From Stenotrophomonas nitritireducens (GTDB lineage: Bacteria; Pseudomonadota; Gammaproteobacteria; Xanthomonadales; Xanthomonadaceae), in assembly GCF_001431425.1 (NCBI RefSeq), contig NZ_LDJG01000013.1:48382-112381 (forward strand): a stretch of 64,000 bases of DNA, written 5' to 3'. A model generated the notes under the pieces. That model ran no database searches, was not told the DNA's origin, and worked only from the letters and a program-made list of their open reading frames with translations. Shown in pieces: positions 30,667-41,160 of this stretch. The stretch's first letter is position 1. Each line of letters begins with the position of its first letter. The position numbers and the translations under genes are program-made.

Positions 30667-33600
30667 ATGCCCGTGCTGTCGCGCTACCGCTTCCGCCACC
30701 TGCGCCGCCATGCGATCTACGCGCTGGCCGTGGTGCTGGTGGTCGTGGCCGTGCTGGTGGGCAGTCTCAGCCAGCTGCTGCCGCTGGTCGAACGGCATCC
30801 GCAGAAAGTAGCCGCCTGGCTGAGCGCGCGCGCCGGCCAGCCGGTGGCGTTCGATCGCCTGGATACCGCCTGGACCCGGCGCGGCCCTTTGCTGCGGCTC
30901 GATGGCCTGCGCATCGGCCAGGGCGAAGGCGTGCGCATCGGCCAGGCCGAAGTGCTGGTATCGCTGTATTCCGGCCTGCTGCCGGGCGCGCCGCTGACCG
31001 AGCTGCGCCTGCGCGGGCTGGCGCTGACCCTGCAGCGGGCCGATGACGGCCGCTGGTCGGTGCGCGGCCTGCCCAGTGCCGGCGATGCCGGTGATCCGCT
31101 GGAAACCCTGCGCCGGCTCGGCGAGCTGCAGGTGATCGGCGGCCGCCTGCGGCTGGATGCGCCCTCGCTGGGTCTGGACGCGGAACTGCCGCGGATCGAC
31201 CTGCGCCTGCGCGTGGACGGCACGCGCCTGCGCGCCGGCGCCCGCGCCTGGATCGCCGCCGACGCCGCGCCGGTGACTGCTGTGCTCGACTTCCAGCGCC
31301 AGCGCGGCGACGGCACCGCCTGGATCGCCGCGGCGCCGGCCGACCTGTCCGCGTGGAGCGCGCTGCTGCATTTCGGCGGCATCGACGTGCGCCAGGGCAC
31401 CGGCACGATCCGCAGCTGGGTGGCGCTGAGCGACCACCGGGTGGCTTCGGTCATCGCCGACGCCACCTTGGAAAAGGTGGAACTGGCCGGCGCGCCGTTC
31501 GCCGCCGGCAGCCAGGCGCCGACCACCCGCTTCGACAGCCTGCAACTGCGCGCGCGCTGGCGCCATGACGGCGACGATTGGCGGGTGGACGCGCCGCAGC
31601 TGCGGGTCGCCACCGGGAAGGGCGGCACGCAGGTGCTCGACGGCCTGCACCTGGGCGGCGGACACGATTTCGCGCTGCGCGGCCGGCGCATCGACGCGAC
31701 GCCGCTGCTGCGGGTCGCCGCGCTCAGCACCGCGCTGGAGCCGGGGCTGCGCCAATGGCTGTACCAGGCCGCGCCGGTCCTGCGCTTCGCCGACGTGGAC
31801 ATCGCCGGCCGCGTCGGCGGCGCCATGCACGGTGCCGGTGAACTGGAAGAAGCCGCGTTCGCCGCGGTCGGCGACAGCCCCGGGCTGAGCGGGCTGCGCG
31901 GCCGCTTCGAGGGCGATGGCCAGGCGCTGGCGCTGCAGCTTCGGCCGGCCCATGCCATGCATTTCGACTGGCCGACCGGTTTCGGCGTCGTCCACGACCT
32001 GAAGCTGGACGGGCAGGCGGTGGTCTGGCGCGAGGGCGCCGGCTGGCGCGTGGCCACGCCGGCGATGCGCGTGCAGGGCAACGACTATGCCGCCAACGTG
32101 CGCGGTGGCCTGTGGTTCCAGGGCGATGGCACGCGGCCGTGGATCAACGTGGCGGCGGAACTGGACGATGTGCCGATCACCGCCGCCAAGGGCTTCTGGG
32201 TGCGCTCGCACATGAGCCAGGAGGCGGTGGACTGGCTGGACGGCGCGCTGGTGGACGGACAACTGCGTGGCGGCATCGGCCTGGCGGTGGGCGACCTCGA
32301 CGACTGGCCGTTCGATGGCAACGACGGCCGCTTCGAGGCGGGCGGGCGCATCGACAACGGCACCCTTCGTTTCTCGCACGACTGGCCGGCCATGACCGGC
32401 GTCGATGCCGACATCGCCTTCATCGCCAACGGGTTCGCGCTGCAGGGCAAGGGCAACCTCGGCGGGGTCAAGGTGGATGCTTTCCGCGCCGGCATCGCCG
32501 ATTTCCACGAATCGCTGCTGAAGGTGGACGCGCGCACCCTCGACGACAGCGGGCACCTGCTGGCACTGCTGCGGCGCAGCCCGCTGCATGCCGTCTATGG
32601 CGAAACGCTGGACGCGCTGAGCGCCAATGGGCCGGCCGCGGTCAACTTCGGCCTGTCGCTGCCGCTGCACGAGGGCGAGGGCCGGGTCAGCGGCGAGGTG
32701 GAACTGCGCGGCGCGACCCTGGCCGACCGCCGCTGGGACCTGCGCTTCGACAATGTGCGCGGCAAGGCCGAATACGGCAGCGACGGCTTCCGCGCGCCGG
32801 CGCTGCAGGTCCGCCACAAGGAGCACGACGGCGTGCTGTCGCTCGCCGCCGGCACGCCGGTGAGCGATCCGGACAATGCGTTCGAGGCGGAACTGAGCGC
32901 CTCGCTGGGCGCCACCGACCTGCTGGAGCGCGCGCCGGAACTGAAATGGCTGCAGCCCTATGTGCACGGCACCTCGCGCTGGACCATCGGCGTGACCCTG
33001 CCGAAGGTGCCCGAAGGCAGCCGCAGCGAGCCGCCGACCACGCTCAGCCTGCGCTCGGACCTGCAGGGCACGCGGCTGCAGCTGCCGGCGCCGCTGGACA
33101 AGCCGGCCGCCGATGCACTGCCGACCCGGGTGACCGCCAGCCTGCCGCTGGGCAGCGGCACCACCGAGGTCGCTTTCGGCCGGCGCATGGCGCTGGCCGC
33201 GCGCACCCACGACGGCAGGACCGGCGTGCAGGTGACCATGGGCAGCGACCGGCCGAGCCGCGAGCCGCCGGCGGACGGCCTGGTGGTGGATGGACGCACG
33301 CCGTCGCTGGACGCGCTGGAGTGGATCACGCTGGCGCGCGGGCAGGGCGGCGAAGGCGGCAATGCCGATGGCGTCGCGCTGAAGCAGGTGGATGTGCTGG
33401 CCGACCAGTTGCTGCTGGTCGGCGGCCGTTTCGACCAGACCCGGCTGCGCCTGCGCCCGGGTAATGGCGCCGTCGCGGTGCAGCTGGAAGGGCCGTCGTT
33501 GGCCGGCGACCTGCTGGTCCCCGAGGCAGATGGCGGCACGGTCAGCGGCACGCTGGCGCGGGTGCATTGGCAGGCGGCAACGGCCGCGGCCGGCGAGGCG

Positions 33601-34491
33601 GGCGACCATCCGGCCGACCCGGTGAACCCGGCGAAGATTCCGCCGTTGTCGCTGGACATCGGCGACCTGTCCTTCGGCAAGGCCGAGCTGGGGCAGACCA
33701 CGCTGCGCACCCGTCCGCTGGCCGACGGCCTGCAGGTGTCGCAGCTGCAGTTCCGCTCGCCGAAACAGGCCATCGACGTGACCGGGCAGTGGCGCGGCAC
33801 CGGCGCGCAGGCGCGGACCCGTTTCGAAGCGGCCGTGCACAGCGAGAACCTAGGCGGGCTGCTGGACAACCTGGGCTATGGCGGGCAGCTGCGCGGCGGC
33901 CAGGGCCAGCTGCAGTTCAACGCCGGCTGGGACGGCGCACCGGCCACGTTCAACCTGGCCGGGCTGGAAGGCACGCTCGACATCAACATCCGCAACGGCC
34001 AGATCCTGGAGGTCGAACCGGGTGCGGGGCGGGTGTTGGGCCTGCTCAGCGTCGCCCAGCTGCCGCGCCGGCTGATGCTGGATTTCCGCGATTTCTTCTC
34101 CAAGGGCCTGGCGTTCAACCAGGCCGAGGGCCGGGTCGCCTTCGGCGACGGGCTGGCCCGCACCGACCGCCTCGGCATGCAGGGCCCGGCGGCGGACATC
34201 GCCATCCGCGGCCAGGCCGACCTCCGCGCGCAGCAGTTCGACCAGACCATCGAGGTCAACCCGCGCTCGGGCAACCTGCTCACCGTGGTCGGCGCCGTCG
34301 CCGGCGGTCCGGTCGGCGCGGCGGTGGGTGCGGCCGCCAATGCGGTACTGGGCAAGCCGCTGGGCGAGATCGGCGCCAAGACCTACCGTGTCACCGGCCC
34401 ATGGTCCGACCCGAAGGTGGAAGTGGTCGACCGCGATGCCCCGCGCCTGCCGCCGCCGGCGGTGAGCCCGGCCAGCGCCGGCGCGCTTTGA
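30667..34491 (+). CDS. yhdP: YhdP family AsmA-like envelope protein
   Basis: A 1274-residue protein with one N-terminal membrane helix ([23 protein letters not shown] after a basic leader) and a very long beta-rich periplasmic region. It ends in an AsmA-like C-terminal domain ([30 protein letters not shown], spread over about 1118-1150). YhdP, TamB and YdbH are AsmA-like proteins implicated in phospholipid transport to the outer membrane. ATG 30667 is preferred to a TTG at 30595 because it places the helix correctly. It lies in the rng-yhdP-tldD order. Confidence 0.93.
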   Translation: MPVLSRYRFRHLRRHAIYALAVVLVVVAVLVGSLSQLLPLVERHPQKVAAWLSARAGQPVAFDRLDTAWTRRGPLLRLDGLRIGQGEGVRIGQAEVLVSLYSGLLPGAPLTELRLRGLALTLQRADDGRWSVRGLPSAGDAGDPLETLRRLGELQVIGGRLRLDAPSLGLDAELPRIDLRLRVDGTRLRAGARAWIAADAAPVTAVLDFQRQRGDGTAWIAAAPADLSAWSALLHFGGIDVRQGTGTIRSWVALSDHRVASVIADATLEKVELAGAPFAAGSQAPTTRFDSLQLRARWRHDGDDWRVDAPQLRVATGKGGTQVLDGLHLGGGHDFALRGRRIDATPLLRVAALSTALEPGLRQWLYQAAPVLRFADVDIAGRVGGAMHGAGELEEAAFAAVGDSPGLSGLRGRFEGDGQALALQLRPAHAMHFDWPTGFGVVHDLKLDGQAVVWREGAGWRVATPAMRVQGNDYAANVRGGLWFQGDGTRPWINVAAELDDVPITAAKGFWVRSHMSQEAVDWLDGALVDGQLRGGIGLAVGDLDDWPFDGNDGRFEAGGRIDNGTLRFSHDWPAMTGVDADIAFIANGFALQGKGNLGGVKVDAFRAGIADFHESLLKVDARTLDDSGHLLALLRRSPLHAVYGETLDALSANGPAAVNFGLSLPLHEGEGRVSGEVELRGATLADRRWDLRFDNVRGKAEYGSDGFRAPALQVRHKEHDGVLSLAAGTPVSDPDNAFEAELSASLGATDLLERAPELKWLQPYVHGTSRWTIGVTLPKVPEGSRSEPPTTLSLRSDLQGTRLQLPAPLDKPAADALPTRVTASLPLGSGTTEVAFGRRMALAARTHDGRTGVQVTMGSDRPSREPPADGLVVDGRTPSLDALEWITLARGQGGEGGNADGVALKQVDVLADQLLLVGGRFDQTRLRLRPGNGAVAVQLEGPSLAGDLLVPEADGGTVSGTLARVHWQAATAAAGEAGDHPADPVNPAKIPPLSLDIGDLSFGKAELGQTTLRTRPLADGLQVSQLQFRSPKQAIDVTGQWRGTGAQARTRFEAAVHSENLGGLLDNLGYGGQLRGGQGQLQFNAGWDGAPATFNLAGLEGTLDINIRNGQILEVEPGAGRVLGLLSVAQLPRRLMLDFRDFFSKGLAFNQAEGRVAFGDGLARTDRLGMQGPAADIAIRGQADLRAQQFDQTIEVNPRSGNLLTVVGAVAGGPVGAAVGAAANAVLGKPLGEIGAKTYRVTGPWSDPKVEVVDRDAPRLPPPAVSPASAGAL

Positions 34492-34543
34492 CCGCTTCTG
34501 CCGCATGCTTGCGAACCGCAGGCCTGCCCCCATCTGGAACACC

Positions 34544-35989
34544 ATGACCGACAACGCCCTGATGCTTGCCGAATCCCGCCTGCTGCTGCCGGCCGGGCTG
34601 GACGCCAACCGCCTCGAACGCACCTTCGGCACCCTGCTGGGGCCGGGCGTCGATTTCGGCGACCTGTATTTCCAGCACTCGCGGCGCGAGAGCTGGAGCG
34701 TGGAAGACGGCATCGTCAAGGATGGCGCGCATTCCATCGAGCAGGGCGTGGGCGTGCGCGCCATCGCCGGCGAGAAGACCGGCTTTGCGTACTCCGACGA
34801 CATCCAGCCGGCAGCGCTGCTGGCCGCCGCGCAGTCGGCGCGGGCGATCTCGCGCGACGGCGGCACCTGCAACGCCAGCGCGCTGGTGCGTGGCGGCAGC
34901 CGCGCGCTGTACCCGGCGCTGGATCCGGTGGACAGCCTCGGCAACGAGGCCAAGGTGGAAGTGCTCAAGCGCCTGGACCGCTACCTGCGCGCCGCCGACC
35001 CGCGCGTGCTGCAGGTGATGGTGAGCCTGTCCGGCGGCGTGGACACGGTGCTGATCGCGCGCAGCGACGGCGTGCTCGGCGCCGACGTGCGCCCGCTGGT
35101 GCGCTTGAACGTGCAGGTGATCGTCGAGCAGGATGGCCGCCGCGAGTCCGGCTATGCCGGCGGCGGCGGGCGCTACGGCTACGGGGAACTGTTCGCCGAC
35201 GGGCGTCCGGAAGCCTTCGCCCGCGAGGCGCTGCGGCAGGCGCTGGTGAACCTGGAGGCGATCCCGGCGCCAGCCGGGGTGATGCCGGTGGTGCTGGGCC
35301 CGGGCTGGCCCGGCGTGCTGCTGCACGAGGCGGTCGGCCACGGCCTGGAAGGCGACTTCAACCGCAAGGGCACCAGCGTCTACGCCGGCCGCATCGGCGA
35401 GCGGGTGGCCTCGCCGGGAGTGACCATTGTCGATGACGGCACCCTGGATGGCCGTCGTGGCTCCTTGAACATCGATGACGAAGGCACCCCGACCCAGTGC
35501 ACCACGCTGATCGAGGACGGCATCCTGGTCGGCTACATGCAGGACACGCTCAACGCGCGGCTGATGGGCGTGGCGCCGACCGGCAACGGCCGCCGCGAAT
35601 CCTTCGCGCACATGACCATGCCGCGCATGACCAACACCTACATGCGCGCCGGCAACCATGACCCGCAGGAAATGATCCGCTCGGTGAAGAAGGGCCTGTA
35701 CGCGGTCAACTTCGGCGGCGGCCAGGTCGACATCACCAGCGGCAAATACGTGTTCTCGGCGACCGAGGCCTACCTGATCGAAGACGGCCGGATCACCGCG
35801 CCGGTCAAGGGCGCCACGCTGATCGGCAACGGCCCGGAAACCATGCAGAAGGTGCGCATGATCGGCAACGATCTGGCGCTGGACGAAGGCGTGGGCATCT
35901 GCGGCAAGGACGGGCAGAGCGTGCCGGTCGGCGTCGGCCAGCCCTCGTTGCTGATCGATGGCCTCACCGTGGGCGGCACGCAGGCCTGA
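34544..35989 (+). CDS. tldD: Metalloprotease TldD
   Basis: The 481-residue TldD subunit works with TldE/PmbA as a heterodimeric protease that degrades unfolded peptides and matures some peptide natural products. The zinc motif HEAVGH (residues 261-266) is intact, followed by [14 protein letters not shown]. The C-terminus carries [21 protein letters not shown] and the conserved [16 protein letters not shown]. Its partner pmbA lies 1.9 kb downstream on the same strand, separated by two opposite-strand genes. Confidence 0.96.
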   Translation: MTDNALMLAESRLLLPAGLDANRLERTFGTLLGPGVDFGDLYFQHSRRESWSVEDGIVKDGAHSIEQGVGVRAIAGEKTGFAYSDDIQPAALLAAAQSARAISRDGGTCNASALVRGGSRALYPALDPVDSLGNEAKVEVLKRLDRYLRAADPRVLQVMVSLSGGVDTVLIARSDGVLGADVRPLVRLNVQVIVEQDGRRESGYAGGGGRYGYGELFADGRPEAFAREALRQALVNLEAIPAPAGVMPVVLGPGWPGVLLHEAVGHGLEGDFNRKGTSVYAGRIGERVASPGVTIVDDGTLDGRRGSLNIDDEGTPTQCTTLIEDGILVGYMQDTLNARLMGVAPTGNGRRESFAHMTMPRMTNTYMRAGNHDPQEMIRSVKKGLYAVNFGGGQVDITSGKYVFSATEAYLIEDGRITAPVKGATLIGNGPETMQKVRMIGNDLALDEGVGICGKDGQSVPVGVGQPSLLIDGLTVGGTQA

Positions 35990-36023
35990 GCCGCACGCGA
36001 CCGGCAAGCAGGCGCCCCGGGGC

Positions 36024-36983
36024 TCAATCCTCGCCTGCCGCCAGCGCGGCCAGTTCGCGGGCCAGCCGGCCGCGCAGCGCCGCGCCCTGCAGCCTGGGCA
36101 GCTGTGCCAACGGCAGGTCGCGGCCGATCCGGCGCGCGACTTCCAGGCCGACGAGGTAGGCGCCGCGCGCCGGCCACGGCCCGGTAGCGCCTGCGCTGAA
36201 GAAACGCAGCGCATCGGCTTCCCGGGTGGAATCCAGCACGGCCAGGATCGCCGCGGCCAGTTCGCGGCGGGTGGCGGCGTTGGCGCCGGCCAGGTGGACG
36301 TCGTCGAGCAGGACGTGCAGCAGCGCCGCGTCGGGGTTGAGCCGCTCGCTCACGTAGCTCGCCGCGCCTTCGGTCCACAGCATGGCGTACACCGGCGGCG
36401 CCGGATCCAGCATCACCTCCGGTGCGATCTGGGATTGGTAGAGATGGAAGGATTCGTGATCCAGGAATACCGCCAGATCCGGCGAGGTGCCGTGGTAGCG
36501 CACCAGCCCATCGGCGCCGATGAACAGCGGCAGCTGCCCGTCGCCGGGTTCGAGGTGGCCGTCGAAGGCGAACAGCGACGGCAGCAGGTAGATCGGGGCG
36601 CGCGTACGGTCGAAATCCGGGAAGGCCTCGGCGAAGCGTCGGGTGTGCGCCGCATGGATGGCAGGAAAGTCGGCGACGATCCGCCGGACATCGGCGGCCA
36701 TCACGTCGAAGTCGGGCAGCCAGCGGGCGATGCGTTCGGTGCGGGGCTTCAGACCGGCCGCAGCATAGATCTCGTGGTGTGGCGCGAAGAAGCTGTCCTG
36801 CAGGGCCTGCGCGCGGTCGGCGGCGCCTTCGGCCTGGGTGTAGGCATTCCAGAAATCGGGCATCAGATCGATGTAGCCGGCCGCCATCGGCGGGTTGCCG
36901 CTGGAGGCGCCGGCGCGGAGGGCCGGCAGCTGCAGGACGGTACCGGCAAGGGCGGCCAGCAGGAGGGATCGTCGTGTGGGCAT
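36024..36983 (-). CDS. Secreted HExxH-motif putative metallopeptidase
   Basis: I do not recognise a named family. The 319-residue protein starts at ATG 36981-36983 behind GGAGG and has an RR-containing signal (PTRRSLLLAALAG) that may be Tat-type. HESFH (176-180) followed by EGAASYVSE (Glu205) gives an HExxH plus downstream Glu pattern 25 residues apart, typical of gluzincin zinc peptidases such as the DUF2268-like group. It lies between tldD and darP on the opposite strand from tldD. A proteolytic role is an inference from the motif only. Confidence 0.7.
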   Translation of the reverse strand: MPTRRSLLLAALAGTVLQLPALRAGASSGNPPMAAGYIDLMPDFWNAYTQAEGAADRAQALQDSFFAPHHEIYAAAGLKPRTERIARWLPDFDVMAADVRRIVADFPAIHAAHTRRFAEAFPDFDRTRAPIYLLPSLFAFDGHLEPGDGQLPLFIGADGLVRYHGTSPDLAVFLDHESFHLYQSQIAPEVMLDPAPPVYAMLWTEGAASYVSERLNPDAALLHVLLDDVHLAGANAATRRELAAAILAVLDSTREADALRFFSAGATGPWPARGAYLVGLEVARRIGRDLPLAQLPRLQGAALRGRLARELAALAAGED

Positions 36984-37068
36984 GCTGCCTCCGGGCTGCG
37001 GGGATGGGAGCGGCGGCATGCTCCCATGCGTCGGCGCCCGGCCGGAACAGCGCCTGCCGGAGCGCGGG

Positions 37069-37668
37069 TCAATCGCGCGCGTCGGTCTCGTCGTCGAGGT
37101 CGTCGAATTCATGTTCGACGTCTTCCTCGTCCTGCCCAGCGGCGGCCTGCGCCGGCAGCATCAGGTCGCGCAGCACCTGGTAGATCTCGCGGAATGCGCG
37201 CGGCGGCTTGTTCTTCGCCTTTTCCGCCAGCGCGTTGCGTACCAGGGTGCGCAGCTCCTGGCGGTCGGCGCCGGGGTATTCGTCCAGTAGTTCGGCCAGC
37301 GCGGCATCACCCTGGCCCAGCAGGCGTTCGCGCCAGTGCTCGATGCGGTGCATCAGCGCCACCGCGCGCTTGGAGGTCTCGCTGTTGGCTTCCAGCGCAT
37401 CGCGGATCGCGTCGAGCGTGGCGTCGTCCTCGCGGCGCATCTGCTTGGCCAGGAACGCCAGCTGGCGCTTGCGCGCGCCGTGCGAGGTGATGCGCTTGCT
37501 GTACTCGATGTGCTCGAGCAGGTCTTCGGGGATGGGCAGCCGCGCCAGCTGCGCGGCCGTCAGTTCCACCAGTTTCTCGCCCAGCGCCAGTACTTCCAGC
37601 GCCTCGCGCCGGTTCTGGCTGCGGCTCTCGCTGAAAAATTCGCCGGTGTCTTCGTCGCGTCCGCGCAT
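37069..37668 (-). CDS. darP: Ribosome maturation protein DarP (YjgA/DUF615)
   Basis: A 199-residue, highly charged, helical protein associated with late 50S assembly. Family motifs [22 protein letters not shown] (split at residues 57-78), [20 protein letters not shown] and [15 protein letters not shown] are clear. The C-terminus is an acidic tail. It is divergent from pmbA, with a palindromic element between them, a common darP-pmbA neighbourhood in proteobacteria. Confidence 0.93.
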   Translation of the reverse strand: MRGRDEDTGEFFSESRSQNRREALEVLALGEKLVELTAAQLARLPIPEDLLEHIEYSKRITSHGARKRQLAFLAKQMRREDDATLDAIRDALEANSETSKRAVALMHRIEHWRERLLGQGDAALAELLDEYPGADRQELRTLVRNALAEKAKNKPPRAFREIYQVLRDLMLPAQAAAGQDEEDVEHEFDDLDDETDARD

Positions 37669-37721
37669 TGCCTTGTTACTCGATTAAAGTTCACGTGTTA
37701 CCCGGATGCCGCCGCCGAATG

Positions 37722-37844
37722 CCCTTCTCCCTTCGGGAGAGGGGGCAAGAGGGGACGGGCGAAGCCTCGCACTGTCTGGCTGCATGAGACTTCGCCCGTC
37801 CCCTCATCCGCCCCCTGGGGGCACCTTCTCCCGATGGGAGGAGG
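37722..37844. repeat. MITE/REP-like palindromic element between darP and pmbA
   Basis: A perfect 16-bp inverted repeat GAGGGGACGGGCGAAG (37749-37764) / CTTCGCCCGTCCCCTC (37790-37805) encloses a 25-nt loop. It is flanked on both sides by CTCCC-N3-GGGAG hairpins (37727-37739 and 37828-37840) and a GCCCCC-T-GGGGGC palindrome (37810-37822). The architecture is that of a non-autonomous intergenic palindromic element. No transposase gene is present. It sits in the shared upstream region of two divergent genes. Confidence 0.75.
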
Positions 37845-37883
37845 AAAAGCCGGCTGCGGCTGGATTCTTCAAAGGATAAAGCA

Positions 37884-39251
37884 TTGAACAGCATCACCAC
37901 CGGAACCTTCGCCGCCGACGACAGCCTGCAGCGGCTGGAACAGCTGGCCGGCATCTCCCAGCGGCTGCTCGAAAAGGCCCGCGCGCTGGGCGCCAGCCAG
38001 GCCGAGGTCAGCTGCAGCGAGGACCGCGGCATGGACGTGAACGTGCGCCTGGGCGAGGTGGAGACGGTCGAATCCACCCATGACCGCGGCATCGCCGTCA
38101 CCGTGTATTTCGGCCAGCGCAAGGGCAGCGCCAGCACCGCCGACCTGCAGGAAAGCAGCCTGGAGGCGACCGTGGCCCAGGCCTGCGCCATCGCCCGCCA
38201 TACCGAGGACGACGAAGCCGCCGGCCTGGCCGACGCGGCGCTGATGGCGCGCGATTTCCCCGACCTGGACACCTGGCACCCGTGGACGCTGGAAGCCCGC
38301 CATGCGGTGGACCTGGCCCTGGCCTGCGAAGCGGCCGGGCGCGACGCCGACGCCCGCATCGCCAATTCCGATGGCGCCTCGGTGGCGACCGCGCAGAGCC
38401 TGTCGGTCTACGCCAACTCGCATGGTTTCATCGGCCGCGAGCGCAGCAGCCATCACTCCATCGGCTGCGCGCTGATCGCCGGGCAGGGCGATGGCATGCA
38501 GCGCGACGGCTGGTACAGCAGCGCGATCGCCCGGGCCGACCTGCAGGACCCGGAGGCCATCGGCCGGCGCGCGGCCGAGCGTACCGTCGCCCGCCTGCAG
38601 CCGCGCTCGCTGCCGACCGGACAGGTGCCGGTACTGTTCGCCGCCGAGGTGGCGCGTTCGCTGGTCGGCCATCTGCTGTCGGCCGTGTCCGGCGGCGCGC
38701 TGTACCGGCGCGCCAGCTTCCTGCTCGACAGCGCAGGCACGCAGCTGTTCCCGGACTGGTTCCACATGCACGAGCAACCGCTGCTGCGCCATGGCCTGCG
38801 TTCGTGCGCGTTCGACGGCGAGGGCGTGGCCACGCGCGATTCGGCGCTGGTGAGCGGCGGCGTGCTGCAGCGTTACGTCCTGGGCAGTTACTCGGCGCGC
38901 CGGCTGGGCCTGCAGACCACCGCCAACGCAGGCGGCGTGCACAACCTGAAGGTCGCGGCCAACGCAGGCGACCTGCCGTCCATGCTGTCGGGTATGGGAA
39001 CCGGACTGCTGGTCACCGAGCTGATGGGCCAGGGGGTCAACGGCGTGACCGGCGATTACTCGCGCGGCGCCGGCGGCTTCTGGATCGAGAACGGCCAGAT
39101 CGCCTGGCCGGTGGATGGCGTCACCATCGCAGGCAATCTGAAACAGATGTTCGCCGGGATCGAAGCGGTGGGCAGCGACGTGGACCCGCGTTCGCATGTC
39201 TCGACAGGATCGATCCTTGTCGGGAGAATGACGGTCGCAGGCGACGATTGA
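37884..39251 (+). CDS. pmbA: TldE/PmbA metalloprotease partner
   Basis: The 455-residue protein starts with TTG at 37884, behind AGGA at the correct distance; no upstream ATG fits. It has the TldD/PmbA fold (SQAEVSCSEDRGMDVNVRLGEVE, split across residues 37-60; GVTGDYSRGAGGFWIENGQI near the end) but no HExxxH, as expected for the non-metal-binding TldE subunit. It forms a heterodimer with TldD. Confidence 0.94.
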   Translation: MNSITTGTFAADDSLQRLEQLAGISQRLLEKARALGASQAEVSCSEDRGMDVNVRLGEVETVESTHDRGIAVTVYFGQRKGSASTADLQESSLEATVAQACAIARHTEDDEAAGLADAALMARDFPDLDTWHPWTLEARHAVDLALACEAAGRDADARIANSDGASVATAQSLSVYANSHGFIGRERSSHHSIGCALIAGQGDGMQRDGWYSSAIARADLQDPEAIGRRAAERTVARLQPRSLPTGQVPVLFAAEVARSLVGHLLSAVSGGALYRRASFLLDSAGTQLFPDWFHMHEQPLLRHGLRSCAFDGEGVATRDSALVSGGVLQRYVLGSYSARRLGLQTTANAGGVHNLKVAANAGDLPSMLSGMGTGLLVTELMGQGVNGVTGDYSRGAGGFWIENGQIAWPVDGVTIAGNLKQMFAGIEAVGSDVDPRSHVSTGSILVGRMTVAGDD

Positions 39252-39348
39252 CGTATTCTTCTGCGGCCGGCGCTGCGGGGCGATCCAGGGGACCGCGGAT
39301 GACAGCCACCCCCCACATTCCACAAGACCAACGGTAAAGGGAAACACC

Positions 39349-39720
39349 ATGAGCGATTACGAGAACACCACGGGCAACGGCATCAATGCCGAAGAAAAGC
39401 AGTGGGGAATGTTTGCGCACCTGGCCGCACTGGCCGGCATCGTCATCCCCCTGGGCAATCTGCTGGGGCCGCTGATCGTGTGGCTGGTCAAGAAGGACAC
39501 GATGCCGTTCGTGGCCGATCAGGGCAGGGAAGCATTGAATTTCAACATCACCGTGTTCATTGCCGCTTTCGTCTCGGGCATCCTGACCCTGGTGCTGATC
39601 GGCTTCCTGCTGCTGATTTTCGTGGGTATCGCCTGGCTGGTGCTGACCATCCTCGCAGCGCTTGCCGCGAACAAGGGCGAAGCCTACCGCTATCCGTTCA
39701 CCCTGCGCCTGATCAAGTAA
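39349..39720 (+). CDS. DUF4870 small membrane protein
   Basis: The 123-residue protein starts at ATG 39349 behind [12 protein letters not shown]4870 features include EEKQWGMFAHLAALAGIVIP, then GPLIVWLVKKDTMPFV and QGREALNFNITVFI, and a final helix pair. These proteins have three to four membrane segments, and their function is unknown. A strong bidirectional terminator follows 20 nt after the stop, so the gene is probably monocistronic. Confidence 0.88.
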   Translation: MSDYENTTGNGINAEEKQWGMFAHLAALAGIVIPLGNLLGPLIVWLVKKDTMPFVADQGREALNFNITVFIAAFVSGILTLVLIGFLLLIFVGIAWLVLTILAALAANKGEAYRYPFTLRLIK

Positions 39721-39738
39721 TCCGGCGCAAGCGCGACG

Positions 39739-39769
39739 AAAAAAGGCCCGGGATTCCCGGGCCTTTTTT
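39739..39769. terminator. Bidirectional Rho-independent terminator
   Basis: GGCCCGGG and CCCGGGCC form an 8-bp stem with a 3-nt loop, flanked by AAAAAA on the left and TTTTTT on the right, which extends the stem and serves both strands. It ends the DUF4870 gene and could also stop read-through from ispA. Confidence 0.95.
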
Positions 39770-39958
39770 GTGGTCCATCGCCGTTGGCCCGGAGATCGGC
39801 CAGCGCGCGAATCTCCCTTTGCAGAGCGGGGCAAGGCCCTGCGGGAGTTCCATCGGCGAAGGCCCCCGGCGCCATGGAACGCCGTATTTCCGCGCGCCGG
39901 CTGTCCGTGGGCGAGGGCCCGGCAGGCAGCGATGAGCTCTTGCTGCGTCGTCGGGAAG

Positions 39959-39990
39959 CCGCCGGAGCGCAGCAAGGTGCGCTCCGGCGG
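39959..39990 (-). terminator. Stem-loop after ispA, terminator-like
   Basis: CCGCCGGAGCGCA and TGCGCTCCGGCGG form a perfect 13-bp stem with a 6-nt loop, 10 nt beyond the ispA stop on the minus strand. The following sequence (GCTTCCC) is poor in T, so termination efficiency is uncertain. Confidence 0.55.
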
Positions 39991-40000
39991 AAACAAGGCA

Positions 40001-40879
40001 TCAATGCGAGCGGCGGATCGCCAGTTCGGCCAGCGCCGACAGCGCACCGGCGCGCGGGCCGAACGGGGCCAGCGCATCGCCCATGTCGATGGCCAGCGCT
40101 TCCAGCCGCGCTTTTGCCCCGTCCATGCCCAGCAGCGCCGGGAAGGTGGATTTGTCCTGCGCCGCGTCCTTGCCGGCGGTCTTGCCCAGCTGCTCGGAAC
40201 TGGCCTCGACATCGAGGATGTCGTCGCGCACCTGGAAGGCCAGGCCGAGCGCGTCGGCGAAGCCGTCCAGCCGCGCCAGGTCGTCGCTGCCGGCGCCACC
40301 GCACAGCGCGCCCATGCGCACCGCGGCGCGGATCAGCGCGCCGGTCTTGAGCGCGTGCATGCGCTGCAGGTCGGACAGCGGCTGCTGGCGGCCGGTGGCG
40401 TCGATGTCCAGCGCCTGCCCGCCGCACATGCCGGCCGCGCCCGAAGCCGTTGCCAGGGTGCGCAGGCAGGCCACCGCCAACGCGGGCGGCAGCGGGGCGT
40501 CGGCGAGGAGTTCGAAGGCGCGGGTCTGCAGCGCGTCGCCGGCCAGGATCGCGGTGGCCTCGTCGAAGGCGACATGCGTGGTGGGGCGGCCGCGGCGCAG
40601 GTCGTCGTCGTCCATCGCCGGCAGGTCGTCGTGCACCAGCGAATAGGCGTGGATCAGCTCTACCACGCTGGCCGGCGCGTCGAGCAGGGCCGGGTCGGCG
40701 TCGAACAGGTGGCCAGCGGCGCGCACCAGCAGCGGCCGCATGCGCTTGCCGCCGCCCAGCGCGGCGTAGCGCATGGCCTGGTGCAGGCGCTGCGGCGCGG
40801 TGTCGGGGTCGGGCAAGGCGGCGTGCAGGTGCTGTTCGGTGCGTTCGATCCAGCCGGCGAACAGGGCCTCAGTCGACAT
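40001..40879 (-). CDS. ispA: Farnesyl diphosphate synthase
   Basis: The 292-residue prenyltransferase condenses IPP with DMAPP and GPP to FPP. The first Asp-rich motif [15 protein letters not shown] begins at residue 83 (D84, D85, D90), and the second is [10 protein letters not shown] (D219, D220, D223). The [10 protein letters not shown] motif is at 42-51. It overlaps xseB by 11 nt, the classic xseB-ispA coupling that often continues with dxs. Here dxs does not follow. Confidence 0.96.
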   Translation of the reverse strand: MSTEALFAGWIERTEQHLHAALPDPDTAPQRLHQAMRYAALGGGKRMRPLLVRAAGHLFDADPALLDAPASVVELIHAYSLVHDDLPAMDDDDLRRGRPTTHVAFDEATAILAGDALQTRAFELLADAPLPPALAVACLRTLATASGAAGMCGGQALDIDATGRQQPLSDLQRMHALKTGALIRAAVRMGALCGGAGSDDLARLDGFADALGLAFQVRDDILDVEASSEQLGKTAGKDAAQDKSTFPALLGMDGAKARLEALAIDMGDALAPFGPRAGALSALAELAIRRSH

Positions 40880-41129
40880 CGCCGGCCTGTTGGAAGGGTT
40901 CGGATTTCTCCGGCTGCGCCGGATCGGTGAGCAGGCGCACGCGCAGTTCGGCCTGTTCCAGCGCCTGCTGGCACTGGCGGTACAGGCCGACGCCACGTTC
41001 GTAGGCGGTCAGCGACTGCTCCAGGCTCAGTTCGCCGGTTTCCATCTTCTCCACCAGTTGCTCCAGTTCTTCCAGCGACTGCTCGAAGTGGGCAACCGGC
41101 GAGGTCTCGTTGGGGGACTTCTTGGGCAT
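40869..41129 (-). CDS. xseB: Exodeoxyribonuclease VII small subunit
   Basis: An 86-residue helical subunit that binds XseA in multiple copies. The signature [20 protein letters not shown] and [19 protein letters not shown] covers residues 15-53. ATG 41127-41129 is the natural start. Its stop lies within ispA. The large subunit is not in this window. Confidence 0.95.
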   Translation of the reverse strand: MPKKSPNETSPVAHFEQSLEELEQLVEKMETGELSLEQSLTAYERGVGLYRQCQQALEQAELRVRLLTDPAQPEKSEPFQQAGDVD

Positions 41130-41160
41130 GGGGGAAGTGTGAGCGGCAGGCGGGAAAGGG

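Noticed and set aside
28945..33840. A 1631-codon open frame antisense to rng and yhdP
   Set aside because: It arises from GC-rich third positions opposite real genes. Its Arg/His/Gln/Ala-rich composition has no domains, and both genes beneath are clear family members.
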